A stretch of 64,000 nt of DNA from Humulus lupulus (lineage: Eukaryota; Streptophyta; Magnoliopsida; Rosales; Cannabaceae), in assembly GCF_963169125.1 (NCBI RefSeq), contig NC_084796.1, positions 217,706,448 through 217,770,447 of the forward strand, read 5' to 3'. The notes beneath the pieces are model-generated. The model searched no databases. It was not told where the DNA came from and saw only the letters and a program-made list of their open reading frames with translations. Shown piece by piece: positions 20,254 through 32,916 of this stretch. Made by a program: the position numbers and the translations under genes. Each line of letters starts with the position of its first letter. Within the stretch, counting starts at the first letter, position 1.

Positions 20254-22984
20254 TGTAATGCCCCGAAATCCTTAATGCAGTTTAATGGCTGGGTTAGTAG
20301 GCCGGGAGGGCCATACTTGTTTAATTATTCCATTAAATGAATATATGCATGTTTATGTGAATTATATTATAATATGATGTTATATACATGCATGTGGGTC
20401 CACATTTGTTTATTAAACTGTTTTGGCAATTTGGGCCGTTTAGAGCATAATTGTGTATTTTGGTGCATTTTGTGATTCATGAATGAGATCCCATCATTAT
20501 GGAGATATATTCAAGCTATTTGGCATGAGACGGTCATATATAATGGATTAGCGGTTTTGTCATAACGGGGTCAATTATTGGGTAATAAGAATGTTTATTT
20601 GATGATAAATTGGGAGTATTTGGGACCAGGAGGAAATTCTAGAAGTTTTGACTATAATATCCTCGGGGGTGTTTTTGGGACCCCGAGCACTAGGTTTTAT
20701 TTGAGTTTTCTTAAGCTTGAAGTAGCTTGTCAGATAGAGTCGTACGTTAGAAAACATTTCCTCTCTCCTTCGTTAGCTCATTTTACCGTTCGAAGCCTTT
20801 TTGAAGAAATCTCGAGTTCTAGGAGTCAGAATCAAGCGAGGGTTGAGGCATAGAGATCCTAGGAAAGATTAGAAGCTTCTTAACAGAAGGATTTGATGGA
20901 AAACAACTCAATTGACGGAAATCTAAGTTTAAGTTTTGAGTTTTTAGAGTTTCTAAGCTTTGAATTGGGTTTTGTGAATTGTTGAGTTTTTAGTTCGTTT
21001 GAACCTTGGGTTTTGATGGTTTTGGACCATTGGGAAGCTTGGGAACTTTGATTTGATGATTTGGTAATCTTTAGGTATGTTTTTGGAGGATTTGGGAAGT
21101 TGAAAATCGAGTTTGGGCGTGTTCTGGGTTGGGCACCGCGGCCCTAGCTCGAAGAAGCAGGTGGGAGGTTTTGTGCTTGCTGGGCGCCGCAACCCTTGCT
21201 TTAGGAATGGCTGCGGGCCGCGACCCTTGAGCAAGGTTGAGCTCGTTTGTGTGTTTTGACCCCGGAAACATAGTTTTAGGCCTCGGGATTGTTCCTACTA
21301 CTTGGATTAGTTTGGATTGATGTTCCGGAGGCTAGATATTGGTTTGGGAACCTATGTTGATCATTTTTATTGATGGTGTCCCTTGTTTGGTTATGATTAG
21401 GTGACCGCTAAAGGACTTAGAGTCAGATCGTTCTCAAGGGTCATTCTTCTATTCATTCTAGCTGGAATCAAAGGTAAGAAAACTTCACCCCATATGTGAC
21501 ATGCGTGGTTACTCTTGATGCATGTTGGATGTTTAAATGTAAACATTGATAGCATATTGAATGCTTAGCAATCTTGCTCATTTGCATATGGTTATTATTG
21601 AGGCATGCTGGATGATTAAGTGTGATGCATGTGATGCACGAGAAACATGTGAATAGGGCATGCCATGAATATTGATTGTGAGATTGATCAGAGCTGGAGT
21701 CTCTGTATTTGTGCATGATCATAATTATGCTAGCCACTGTTAAGTAAGCATGCTGAATGCCTTTAGTTTGAATATTCGACATAGGACAGATGTTTGATAG
21801 CATTGCTTACTTGTGCATGGCACTGACTAATTAGTCAGAAATGGCAAAGGTATCAGTATCAGTTGTGAAGCTGTGACTCATTCGTCAGGTTCGGTAGTGG
21901 TACTGGACACTAGTCACATAGTGCTGACTCATAAGTTAGGATGGCCTTAGCGTGTTCAACGCAAGCCAACAAAGATTAGATCTAATCAACATCTGCATTG
22001 GATGACTCAAAGAGCATTAATGCCGGACCGACCTCAAGTTCGATGAATATTATAAGCGCTTGTGTGACTTACCTATCAGTCACTCATCTGTTAAGTTAGA
22101 GACTTACCAATCAGTCTCTCGTCTGTTTAAAGCTAGTGGCTTACCTAGCAGCCACTCTTCTGTTAAGTTAGAGACTTACCTATCAGTCTCTCGTCTGTTT
22201 AAGGCTAGTGGCTTACCTAGCAGCCACTCTTCTGTTTAATTAGTGACTTGCTTGTCAGTCACCCAGTATGGTTTTCTAGAACCTCATGTGATATTCACTC
22301 ATCTGTTTAAGGCTAGTGGCTTACCTAGCAACCACTCTTCTGTTTAAATTGGTGACTTGCTTGTCAGTCACTCAGTATAGTTTTTCTTGAACCTCAAGTG
22401 TCGAATCACTCATCTGGTTAGGATTGACTTGATAGTCATCCAATCAGAAGGGCAGGATTTCTTATCCTGGATACCCCATCATTGTTTGAATTCATTTCCA
22501 TGCTTAAATAAAGTTATTTTTGTTAGGCATGCCAGATATGATTTGATATCATGATATGACTGTTCTTGAGCATATTGAGTTTCCTTGTTGGGCTTCGGCT
22601 CACGGGTGCTGTGTGGTGCAGGTAAAGGCAAAAGAAAGCTGGACCATCCTTGAGTTGGAGAGCTTAGGTGACGATGTGTACATATGCAGCTGATCGACTG
22701 CCACGACTGAGGTTTGAAGGAGAAAGAACTAGGGCTAAACCCTATTTTGCCACTTAGATCGGCTAGTTGTAAATATTTTCTTATAATAGACCTCTAAATT
22801 ATATTTTTGGGATCCCAATGTATACAGTAAATGTTCTAGTGAAACGTTATATCTTAACCAAAAATTTTAATCCCTAAACCGATAATCATACTTAGTTACA
22901 CGTTTATGGCGAGATGACTGGATTAGCGAGTTTAGCACTGTTTGTAATGTGCACCGTAACGGTCCCTGGAGTTGGGGCGTTACA
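20254..22984 (+). repeat. 3' LTR of Tekay-B (2731 bp)
   Basis: Near-identical by eye to 15241-17892. It carries an extra 121 bp (21936-22056) flanked by ATAAG direct repeats and its own hairpin array at 21827-22440. Confidence 0.9.
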
Positions 22985-23799
22985 GTTATGCCAGGAGTGG
23001 CACAAGTATTGGCTCAGCCTAATGTTGAGAACATGTGGGAATTTCTTTGTGAAAGATTTTAGGAATTTTACCCTTTAGTTTTTTAGGGAGGCCTAGATCC
23101 ATTCAGAGCTGAGCAATGGATGGGCATGATCAGTTCCATCCTTGAAAGAATGGGGGTCGTAGGTCACGATAGGGTGATCTGTGCTACATATGTGTTGCAG
23201 GAAGATGCCTGGATGTGGTGGGAAGTTGTGTCTCAAACACAAGATACAGTTGCGATGAACTGGAAAGAATTTATGCAGCAGTTTAATGAAAGATATTACC
23301 ATGATGCAGTTAAGACTGCTAAGACAAATGGGTTTCTAAACATGGTTCAGGGAAATGCAACAGTAACCGAGTATGTTAACAGATTCGATGGGTTGGCCAA
23401 GTTTGCTTTTGATATGATACCCACGAATGTGGCTCAGAAGGAACGATTTATCTTGGGATTAAATCCCATAATAGCTCAGGGCATTAGAGTCGCCCCAGTA
23501 CATGAAATCTATACCTATGCTTAGGTGGTAGGGAGGGCTCTTGTTGTTAAGGGCATAGGAAATGAGATTTGGAGGGAGAGTGCCGGAGAGCGTGGAACTC
23601 AGACAATAATACCTCTGTTTATTGGATCGGGCAAAGACGAGGATTGGAAACTATACCCGAAATGCACTCGGTGCAGAAGCGTCATCTGAGGGAATGTTGA
23701 GCAAAGGCATGTTTCTTAGGTGGGTTGGTTGGGCACCTCATAAGGGATTGCCCAGGGCTAAGGAAGGATGAGCCAAAGGAGGCAGACAACTCGACTCCA

Positions 23800-25950
23800 G
23801 CACGAGAGTTTGCTCTGACACAGTGAGGTTCAGAGACTGAGACTGAGGCTGGTTCCTCAGTAGTGGTAGGTTATCTTCCTAGTTCTAATTTTTGTATTAT
23901 GCTGACTAGTTTTGGTGCCATGTTGCTCTTTTCTTTGTTGCATTTAAGAGAGGCATAAACTTGATATGCAGATTACGTGGTTATATTGTAATGAGAATGT
24001 GGTACTCTATTGGTAATTTTAAGAGATGGGTTAGGTTATGGTGGGAAAGGACTCATTAGTTGACTTGATAGAGTTGGTTATGACCGACTATGATATGATC
24101 CCAGATAGGGATTGGTTAGCCAAGTATGGGGCAATGGTAGATTGTAAGGAAAGGAAAGTAACCCTTGGGTTTGAGGGCGAGAAACCCTTGTATTTGTTGG
24201 CACTGTGCATGCCCCCTATATACTTATGACATATGTACTTAAAGCTAGGGACCTGTTGCAGGAGGGATGCATAGGACTCTTAGCTAGTGTGGTTGATACC
24301 ACTCAGGTCGTGCTAGTGGGACCAGGGCAGACTTGATTAGTCTGTGAGTTTCTGGATGTGTTTCAGGGGATTTTCCAGGATAACCTCTACACCAAGAGAT
24401 AGAACGGTGCTTTTGTGATGCCGGGGATGGAACTAGGTCTAGGGCACTATATTGAACGACTTCATCAGAGTTATAGGAACTATAGGTTTAGTTATTGAGT
24501 AAGATGGTATTTTCCAAGGTAAATCTTTGAACTGGTTATTACCATCTGAGGATAAGGGAGCAGGGTTATGCAGAAGACTGCCTTCTATATCATATGTGGG
24601 CACTAGGAGTACGGAGTCATGTCTTTCGTGTTTGACTAATGCCTTAGTTATTTTGATGGATTAGATGAATAGGGTATCCATGGATTATTTGAATTGGATT
24701 TGTGATCGTCTTTATCGACGGTATTGTGGCACTCTCAGTTAGATATTGGCCAAGGCCAAGGAATGCCTCAGAGGTCAAGAGTTTCCTTGGATGGACAGGG
24801 TATTTACGTATTTTTTGTGAAAGAGTTCTCAAGGATTGTTACCTCAATGATAGAAAAGGTGATTGCCTATGCATCATGTCAGTTGAAGGATATGACCAGA
24901 ACTGGAGTAGAGTTACTGGTGGGCTAGTTGGCAATTGTTATGGTTGAGTTTACTCTTATAGAGAGGATTAAAGGAAAAACAGTTTAGTGACCCATAATGG
25001 GAAGGATTGAAGGGAATGTCTTAGCTAGGATAGCTAAGGATTATGCAGTGTGATTTAGTTCAGGTTATTATGGAGCAATATACAGAGTCAGCTCGCTTTT
25101 GATCAGTAAGGATGCATAATATTGTTGACTAGTATGTAGATCTCTGTGTGAGAGAAAGAAAGTACGCCTTCTTAGGACTTTGAGGTCTATCCTATTGGAT
25201 AGGGACCTTGTATTTAATTCCAAGTTTTGGAAAAGGTTACAGAGGCGATGAATATATGGCTGGAGTTCAGTACAACTTATTATCCTTAGACTGGTGGTAA
25301 GTTAGAGAGAGTTATCTAGTTATGGAAGAGCACCTTATGAGATTTTGTATGGTAGGAAATGTATATCGCTCGTTCACTAGGATGAGATGGGTGAGAGAAA
25401 AGTAATTGGGTCCTAAGGTAGTTCATAGGACCATTGCTATTGAAAAGATTAGAGCACGGATTCTCGCTTCTCAGAGTAAATGGGAAAGTTAAGTTAATTT
25501 GAAGTTACGGAACATAGAATTCCAAGTGGAAGGCTATATCTTCCTTTGGGTATCACCATGGAAAGGGGTGAGGAGATAGGAACAAGTTGAGCCCTAGATT
25601 AGTAGGACCATTGGAAATCCTGGAGAGGATCAGTAAGGTGGCCTAGAGGTTGGCCTTATCTTCGGCACTGTCGGCCGTATACAATGTATTTCATATTGCC
25701 ATGCTGAGAAAACATATGTTAGACGAGACTCATGTGTTGAGTTATGAGGATCTGGAATTGGAGGCCGAGTTATCCTGCGAGGAACATCCAATCTAGATAT
25801 GAGACAGAAAGAACAGAGTTTTGAGGAACAAACCATACCTTTAGTTAAGGTGTGATATAGAAACAGTAAGGTCGAGGGAGCAATCTGGGAACTGGAATCA
25901 GATATGGGGAATTGATATTCCGAGCTATTCAGATAAAATTTTGAGGACAA
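23800..25950 (+). pseudogene. Tekay-A degenerate pol (protease to integrase tail)
   Basis: Order of remnants: protease/linker (24050-24190, YDMIPDRDWLAKYGAMVDCK), a reverse transcriptase piece in which FIDG (24702-24720) is fused almost directly to the DWPR/VKSFLGWTGY region downstream (24750-24810), a patch near 24840-24920 (SQLKDMTRTGVE), integrase C-terminal (25320-25400, PYEILYGRKC) and a tail preceding the chromodomain (25730-25800). Numerous stops and deletions. Alignment is to the Tekay-C protein in this same window. Confidence 0.65.
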
Positions 25951-25959
25951 AATTTCTGT

Positions 25960-25972
25960 AAGGAAGGGATAG
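25960..25972 (+). other. Polypurine tract of Tekay-A
   Basis: AAGGAAGGGATAG one base before TGTAACGTCC of the 3' LTR. Confidence 0.8.
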
Positions 25973-25973
25973 T

Positions 25974-28941
25974 TGTAACGTCCTACACTTCCTAATAAGG
26001 CATAGGGCTTTGATTAGGGGGCTAGGATGGAAAATTATGTGATTTTGTGACATATATATGTATCATTATGTGATTACGTGAGTTATATTATAATACGACT
26101 TGATATGCATGTGTTGGTGTATTAAATATGCATGTGGGCTCATTTCTGATTTATAGGGAAATTATTGTTATTTGGCCCGTTATGGGTACATTTGGCATAT
26201 ATGTGATATATGTGTGTGGGACCATATTATTATGTGGATATATTGGGTTACTCGTCACGAGACGATCCTAGGGAGCAAGCTAGTGGAAAAGTCATAATGG
26301 GACCCATATTTGATTCGGTGTGAGTCAAGAGGTATATTGGGTATTTAGTACATTACTGGGATATTGGGTAATGGGAATAAATATTTGATGATATATTGGG
26401 AGTTAGTGAGAATAGGAAGGAATTCTGAGAATTTTAACTATTTTACCCCCGGAGGGCGTTTTTGGGACCCCGAGCATTGGGATTTGCTTGAGGTTACTTA
26501 AGCTCGAAGTAACCTGTCAAAAACATAAAAAAGAACGTTCAGTATGTTCTCTCTCTCTCGTTATTCCTTTTTGACGCATGTTAGCAATTTCGAAGGAAGC
26601 TCGAGTTTTAGGACTCGGATTCAAGCGAGGTTAGAGTCATAACGATTTTAGGGAGGATTAGAAGCTTATTAGCTGAAGGATTTAACTGGGAAACGACTCA
26701 ATTAGAGGTAATCCAAGCTTTAAGTTTTTATTTTTCGAGCTTTAAAGCTTTTATTGGATTTTATGTTTAGATGAGTTTTTGAGTTGTTTGAAGATTGGGT
26801 TTTGATGGTTTTGCGCCATTGAGATAATTGAGAACTTTGTTTTTGGGATTTGGATATGTTTGGGTAGGTTTTTGGAGGATTTTAAATGGGAAAAAAATAG
26901 AGAAAATGGTTGGGTTCGAGGTTGGGTCGCGGCCTTGTTCTTGGGCACCACGACCTATGTGAACCCAGAACCAGGAGGGATTCTGCCTAAGAGGCGCACC
27001 GCAACCCTTAGAGACTAGTCGCGGCCCACATCTCCTTTCCAGTCAGGGAGGCTGTCTGTCTAAGAGGCGCGCCGCGACCCCATGGCCAGGTTGCGGCCCA
27101 CCTGATCATTTTTGGCTAGGTTGGGTTTTTAATCGTGGGAACTTAAACCTAAGGGCTTGGGATCGATCCTACTACCCGGTTTGGTAGGGTTCGACGTCAC
27201 AGAGGCTAGGACTCGGTCTGGAAGCCTTTATTTACTCATTTTTGACAGGATTCTATATATGGTTGTGAATAGGTTATCGCTAGGGGATTCAAAATTAGGA
27301 TCGTGCTCGAGGGTCGTTTATTGGTAACCTATGCTTGGACCAAAGGTAAGAAAACAACACCCAGTATGTGATGCATGTAATTATGGCATGGCCTAAATGT
27401 TGAATATGGAATTGATCAGAGCTTGAATTTCTATAAATGTGCATGATTATGATTATGCTTGTGATTAGTGATTAAGCATGTTGAATGCTTTGCATCTGGA
27501 TATTTGACATATGATATATGCCTGTTTGCATTATCTTATTGAGAAAGCATTGACTTATTAGTCAAGGTCGACAATAGCGCATTGAGCGCTGGTTCTTATG
27601 GTTATGCATAATGAGGAGCGCATCATATGCTTGACTGACTTATTGGTCGGGGAAAACTCAAAGCTAGACACGCTGGATCAACTCCAAAGCGGGTAATACA
27701 GAGGATAGGGAAATGGGGCCCGGGGTGACTTATTAGTCCCATATTCTAGCATTGAATTATTAGTCAAGGGCGGTAATAGCGCTGAGCGGTGGTCGTAAAA
27801 CATTGATTTATTATTCAAAGGCGGCTATAGCGCGCTAAGCACTGGTCGTATTAGTTAAGCTAACCAGAATCATCAAGTACACTTATACAGAGAATATGGC
27901 TAAGTGACCCGAGGTGACTTAATAGTCACATATCCTATCATTGTCTTATTAGTCAAGAATGACCTTAGCACGTTGAGTGTTGGCCAGTGCCAGGTACGCT
28001 TATACAGAGGACATGGCTAAGGGGCCTAAGGTGACTTAATAGTCACATATCCTAGCATTGACTTATTAGTCAAGGATGACATTAGCATGGTGAGTGTTGG
28101 TCGTAGGGCACTGACTTATTAGTCAAGGATGACATTTGCACGACGAGTGCTGGTCGTAAAGCATTGACTTATTAGTCAAGGTCGGCATTAACACACAGAG
28201 TGCTGGTCGTAAGGCATTGACTTATTAAGTCAAGTAGGGAGATAGCGCACTAAGCGCTGGTCCATATTATCTAGCCTAACCAGGAGCACATCATACGCTT
28301 CACCAATCTATTGGTTGGAGACAACTTAGTGCCGAGTACGCTAGATCAGCTCGAAAGCTGGTTATATAGAGGACAGAGAAAAGGGCCCCATGGTGAATCA
28401 TTAGTCCCACATCCTAGGGCGTTGAGCTAGAATGATTCCATAATCATTTATTTGTACCTGTATGCATGCATGAGTAGGGTTATTACTACTAGGCATGCTT
28501 ATTATGATTTGGTGACATGTTATTAATTGCTTATGAACATGTTTAAGTTTTCTTGCTGAGCCTCGGCTCATGGGTGCTATGTGGTGCAGGTAAAGGTAAA
28601 ATAAAGCTGAACCATTCTTGAGTTGGAGAGCTTAGGTGACGATGTGTACATATGCGGCTGCTCGACCACCATGGCCGAGGGTTTAAAGAGTTACTAGGGT
28701 TAAACTCAATTTTCCCGCTTAGGTCGGTAGGTTGTAACTTTGTATTGTAATTAACCTTTTAAATGTATTTTGGGATCCCATTTATACAGTAAATGTTTTA
28801 GTGAAACGCTTGTATCTTTGACCAAAATTTTTAACCCTTAATCATGTCTAGCTACACTATTATGGCCAAATGACTCATTTAGCGAGTTTAGCACTATTTA
28901 AGATACACAGTGTAACGATCCCTGGTTAGTAAGGCATTACA
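25974..28941 (+). repeat. 3' LTR of Tekay-A (2968 bp)
   Basis: Matches 11635-14593 throughout: CpG-rich block at 26930-27110, hairpin array at 27545-28290, conserved GTGCAGGTAAAGG block at 28585-28597. Ends AAGGCATTACA, followed by the GTGGC target duplication. Confidence 0.9.
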
Positions 28942-28977
28942 GTGGCAGTCATTAGAGGAGTAATTAAGCTCCTCAAG

Positions 28978-29775
28978 TGTTAATGAGAAATGGCCAGACG
29001 TTGATGTCTCTAGTGAGGCCACTCCCCATGGTCTGTCCTGAAGGTGTGGATGTCTCCAGGAAAGGCCATGTTACGTGGTCTTTTTCCAAGGTGTGGGTGT
29101 CTCCAAGTACCATACAGGTGGTCCTCTCGCTCTCTTCATTCGCCATTTCCCTAGGTCTAGGATTCTTGTCCACGGACCTGGAGTAGCTGCCAGGTGTCAA
29201 TCGCCGCAGCTGTGGCCCACCAGAAGATCACCTGACAATTTTTGGTGAGCCTTGAGTAGTGGTGTCGAGATCGTACACTCAACAATCGACATTTCCCACA
29301 ACGCTGCCTGACATGGGCGAACGTAAGCCGTATCCTGACACAGTCAGATACCTGTTCCCCACAATGTTTGTGGATGACTTTCTCCAAATGGGCCACGTGC
29401 AATAGGCCTGGGCCCATGGTATTTATTAGTGCATCCCTATGTAATTAATTAAAATTTTACTCCCCAAATAATAGGGAATGTTGTATTAATTGACCATTAA
29501 GGACATTATGACCTAGGCCCCTATAAATATGGCTGAGATATCTCATTGTAAATGGTTAAGAACTTTGGCTAGTTAAGCAGTGTAAACTCAGAGCAATATA
29601 TATGCTGCATGAGACTCCATTGAAGCTTACTAAAATAAGCTTCAAACTCACTAATACCAAAAACTCTTGGACTAGGGCTCTTTTATAGCTTGAACTACGC
29701 AAAACGTCTGCGTGATTTTCTTCTAGTTTCTATCAAGTTCTTAGATTAGGTTGATAGCGAAAAAGACAGTCAACA
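28978..29775 (+). repeat. 5' LTR of Tat-1 (about 798 bp)
   Basis: Starts TGTTAATGAG and ends GTCAACA, with inverted TGTT/AACA ends. A TATA box CTATAAATATGG is at 29521-29532. The limits are inferred, since no second LTR is in view. Confidence 0.6.
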
Positions 29776-29800
29776 CTTTAGTGCTTTCATTGAGAGCCTG
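29776..29800 (+). other. Probable primer-binding site of Tat-1
   Basis: CTTTAGTGCTTTCATTGAGA follows the LTR end. It resembles the GGTGCTTTCATTGAGAG sequence commonly seen at this place in plant Tat elements. The priming tRNA is not determined here. Confidence 0.5.
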
Positions 29801-29822
29801 AAGAAAGCTTGAAGAAAACAAC

Positions 29823-31990
29823 CATGGTGACCACTAGATGGAATGCATCAAACGATGTAGCTCCTTCCACCGGAGCCGAAGGAGGAGAAACTAATTGTCC
29901 ACCTCCACAAGGCCTCCCAGAGATGGTCTAGGAGGATTATGACGAAAACACCGATGGACGTGGAGGAATATTATTAGGAGGAATATCCTTAGCCTATGGA
30001 TATGGAGGACCCACCATATGTGGTTGTGCTCTGTGACCATATGGCTACCCATCGACGAAAACTCGATGCCCAAGAGGGGAATATTGCTACTTTGCATGAG
30101 ATGGTTAACACCATGAGGGTCACTCTGGCGGCTCACGGGATGCGAGTGGACCATCATGGTGAAGTACTATTAAGGCAGCCAGCTGGTGTGCCACCCATGC
30201 ACCCAGCTGGAGTGCCACCTTTTAACGCAGTAGGTGTGCCTCCCGAGCACCGCGCTGACTTGGTGCAAGGTTCGCCATCTGTTGTGTCGCCTACGCACCC
30301 AGCTGGAGTTGGAGCCCCACCTATGCCACAAGAGGGTGGCTAGAGCAGAGTCGATGACAACACTGCTTCAGGGCAAATGATGGTTCATGGAGCCCCCGAA
30401 CAAACCAAGTCCCCGAAGCCAGCAAAAAAAAGGGGCAAGGTTCTCGAGGACATCGCTAGGCCACTAGCGCCAGTGGTGCCGCATACGTTTAGCTTAGGCA
30501 CGTCAAGACGGACCGCGCTAGGCCTAGAGGATGTGTCCCCCAGAACCTTGCCAACTTTGCGAAACCTCTATCCCAGTGACCAACTGGAGGAATGTCTCCG
30601 TTAACCGAGAGCAAGGCTTCAACATCTTAGTTAATAACAAAAACATCGTGTGCGACGGAGAGACCGAGGTAGGATATCTCGAGGACAGTGGTTGCCACCA
30701 AGGTCAACCTGATATACGAAATGGCTTAAATGCTCATAGGGGTATATCAGCTCCCAGGGGAAACCTCTGGAGAAGAGGTCAGCCAGAACTCCGAGACGAT
30801 CTTAATGCTTAGAAGAGAGAGCACCCGATACAGAGTGCCAAATAAGACCATGACCCTCTCCACGCAGAATTGGAGAGTTTAAAAAGGATTATGCTCAGGA
30901 TGGCCCGAAGACAAGGCCAGGATTATGACTCAGAGGAAAAGGGTGGGGAGTCGTGTGCTCCCCACATAGTGGAATCCCCACTACCATGAGGCTTAAAAAT
31001 GCCAGCCATCACATCTTATGATGGCAGCACGAATCCCACCGACCATTTGTTGAAGTTCAACTGATTGATGTCGGTGCATTATGTCACCGAGGACACAAAG
31101 TGCCACATGTTCTTGTTGACCTTGAAGGGACTGATGGATGAGTGGTTAAAGAAGCATAAACTAGGCTCCATTCATTCCTGGCACCAGCTCACCTCCTCTT
31201 TCCGAAGGCATTTTATAGTGGCTAGGAAGGTGAGCATTGAGGTCAACGCCTTGGCTAACATAAAGCAAGGACTCCTCGAAACCCTCAAGGCCTACATCAA
31301 GCGCTTCAAGGAAGAAGCCCCTAAAACAAAAAAGGGTCAATGAAGGCTACCAGTTGATGGCCTTGTAGGTAGGCATTCGTGCAGGGTCTTCATTGTGGGA
31401 TGACCTCCAGCGGAGGGGAAGCCATAGGTCGATGACTTCATTTGTCAAGCACAATAATATATAAATCGGGAGGATGCCTATAATGGAGCATTTGGTGTAC
31501 CCATCACCTTCCTTACTTCGCTGACTCTAGGGTCCATGGCTCCGGGAGCCAGGTACCCACCTTACACTCTTGTCCAATAGAGTGTGGTGAGCGCCTCGCA
31601 GTTCAGCCAAGTTGTCTAGTCGGTTGGCTTTAGTTTCATTCCTCATATTTGCTTCAGTGCCGCTTCGACGGGAAATGGAGCCGCGCCCATTGAATACAGT
31701 GCTTTTTATCCTGCATTTAGTGCTGGAATTAGGGCTCCAACCTAGTCAGCTGCACCCACCAGGACCCCAAGCGGAAGTAGGTGTGGGGGCAAAGGCAAGG
31801 GTAGAAAGCCCAAGGAAACTGAGGAGAAGTATATCTCGTAGTACTCCGAGTACACAGACCTAGTGGACTCTCGGGAGAACATCTTCTTGGCCATGGAATA
31901 GCATGTCCACTACCAGAAACCATAACTCATTCGGAGGGACAGGGAGATTAGAGATCTTGATAAATTTTGTCGGTTCGATAATGATGTGGG
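29823..31990 (+). pseudogene. Tat-1 gag, broken
   Basis: Starts at ATG 29823 (MVTTRWNASNDVAPSTGAEG), meets a stop at about 29928 and continues in another frame from about 29996. A proline-rich repeat (QPAGVPPMHPAGVPP, 30177-30330) precedes a basic segment and the gag domain at about 31000-31340 (ITSYDGSTNPTDHLLKFN, MDEWLKKHKLGSIHSWHQL, ALANIKQGLLETLKAYIKRF). Gag assembles virus-like particles. The final segment is cut by the solo LTR and then by Tekay-C, and resumes at 32825 (KCRQLKYEIDNLIKLGHL) and 42471. Confidence 0.8.
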
Positions 31991-31998
31991 ACACCACA

Positions 31999-32824
31999 TG
32001 TAAAGTCTCAAATTACCTAATAAGGATTAGGGCCTTGATTAGAGGGCCAGGGGGGCAAATTATGGAATTATATGTTTATGTGAGATATATTTGTGTGTAA
32101 TTATGTGATTATATGAGTTGTATGATAATATGACTAGATATGCATGTTTATGTGTATTAAATATGCATGTGTGCCCGTTTCTTTTTAGAAGGGAAATTTT
32201 TGTAATTTGGCCCATTATGGACATAATTGTATATATGTGATATATGTGAGAGACCACATTATTATGTGGATTTATTTGGGTTACTCGGCACGAGATGATC
32301 CTAGGGAGCAAGTTAGCGGGAAAGTCACAACGTGATCCAACACCTGACTCGGTGCAAGTCAAGGGGTATTTTGGGTAACTGATACATTACCAAGTTATCG
32401 GTGCAAGTCAAGGATCTGTATTTACTATTCATGCATATGTGGTGCAGGTAAGGGGAAAGGAAAGCTTGACTAGCCATGAGTTGGAGAGCTTTGGTAGCGG
32501 TGTGTACATATGCGGCTGCATGTCCATCACAGCCGAGGATAATTCAGAGGAACTAGGGTTGTATCCCTTATTTTGCCGCCTAGGTCGGTTGGTTGTAACT
32601 TTTGATGTATACATACCCTTTTAAAAGTTTGTTTGTAATATTTTGGGATCCCATGAATGTATGAAACTTTTAAATGAAAATTCAACAGTTCCTTGAACAA
32701 AATTTTTAACCCTAACCCTTGACATTAACCTTAGTAACACGTTTATGAATAAATGACTTGATTAGCAAGTCTGACACTATTTAAAATACACAGTGTAACG
32801 GTCTTGGATTAGGAGGATGTTACA
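31999..32824 (+). mobile_element. Solo Tekay-A-like LTR, internally deleted (826 bp)
   Basis: Starts TGTAAAGTCTC and ends AGGATGTTACA, flanked by CCACA on both sides (31994-31998 and 32825-32829). The first about 370 bases and the last about 400 match the Tekay-A LTR ends, but the CpG block and hairpin array in between are absent. A repeated GGTGCAAGTCAAGG (about 32350 and 32400) lies at the deletion point. The solo structure implies recombination between the original two LTRs. Confidence 0.85.
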
Positions 32825-32916
32825 CCACACCATTAAGTGTCGACAACTCAAGTATGAGATTGATAACCTCATCAAGCTAGGTCATCTGCACTAGTATGCT
32901 CGGGTCAGAGCAAACC

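Larger units (their letters stand above)
15241..22984 (+). mobile_element. Tekay-B: gypsy LTR retrotransposon nested in Tekay-A
   Basis: LTRs at 15241-17892 and 20254-22984 bracket a 2.36-kb internal region. Flanking GTTAT is present on both sides (15236-15240 and 22985-22989). Termini TGTAATGCCC and GGGGCRTTACA differ from Tekay-A, so it is a distinct but related family. The primer site TGGTATCAGAGC (17897-17908) and purine tract (20240-20252) are intact. No gag domain remains and pol is shattered, so it must have been mobilised by another element or decayed in place. Confidence 0.9.
15041..23800 (+). pseudogene. Tekay-A gag remnant, interrupted by Tekay-B
   Basis: The first part (15041-15240) encodes a degenerate N-terminus. 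The main part resumes after Tekay-B at 22990 and includes GLDPFRAEQWMGMISSILE, ATYVLQEDAWMWWEVV, FMQQFNERYYHDAV and VTEYVNRFDGLAKFAFDM, the retrotransposon gag domain that packages RNA. It aligns with the same domain of Tekay-C. Stops occur at 15149, 23059, 23083 and 23522, and the nucleocapsid part beyond 23600 is scrambled. Confidence 0.8.
11635..28941 (+). mobile_element. Tekay-A: Ty3/gypsy LTR retrotransposon with a nested element
   Basis: Two long LTRs (11635-14593 and 25974-28941) bracket a primer site, a gag remnant, degenerate pol and a polypurine tract. The outer flanks carry the same 5 bases, GTGGC (11630-11634 and 28942-28946), proving a single insertion. Tekay-B is inserted within gag. 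After removal of Tekay-B the internal region is only about 3.6 kb, shorter than a full gag-pol. Its gag, protease and integrase remnants resemble those of Tekay-C, whose chromodomain places the group among chromoviruses. Confidence 0.9.

Noticed and set aside
24702..24947. Short open frame FIDGIVALSV as an intact small protein
   Set aside because: It is a deletion product joining two separated parts of the Tekay reverse transcriptase, recognisable by comparison with Tekay-C.
28955..28976. GAGGAG-spacer-CTCCTC hairpin that could be read as a terminator
   Set aside because: Bacterial-type terminators do not apply in plant nuclear DNA; it lies in a copia LTR remnant and a single hairpin of this size is expected by chance.
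30172..30335. Proline-rich repeat as a possible cell-wall protein gene
   Set aside because: It is in frame with, and upstream of, a clear retrotransposon gag domain, and no signal peptide precedes it.
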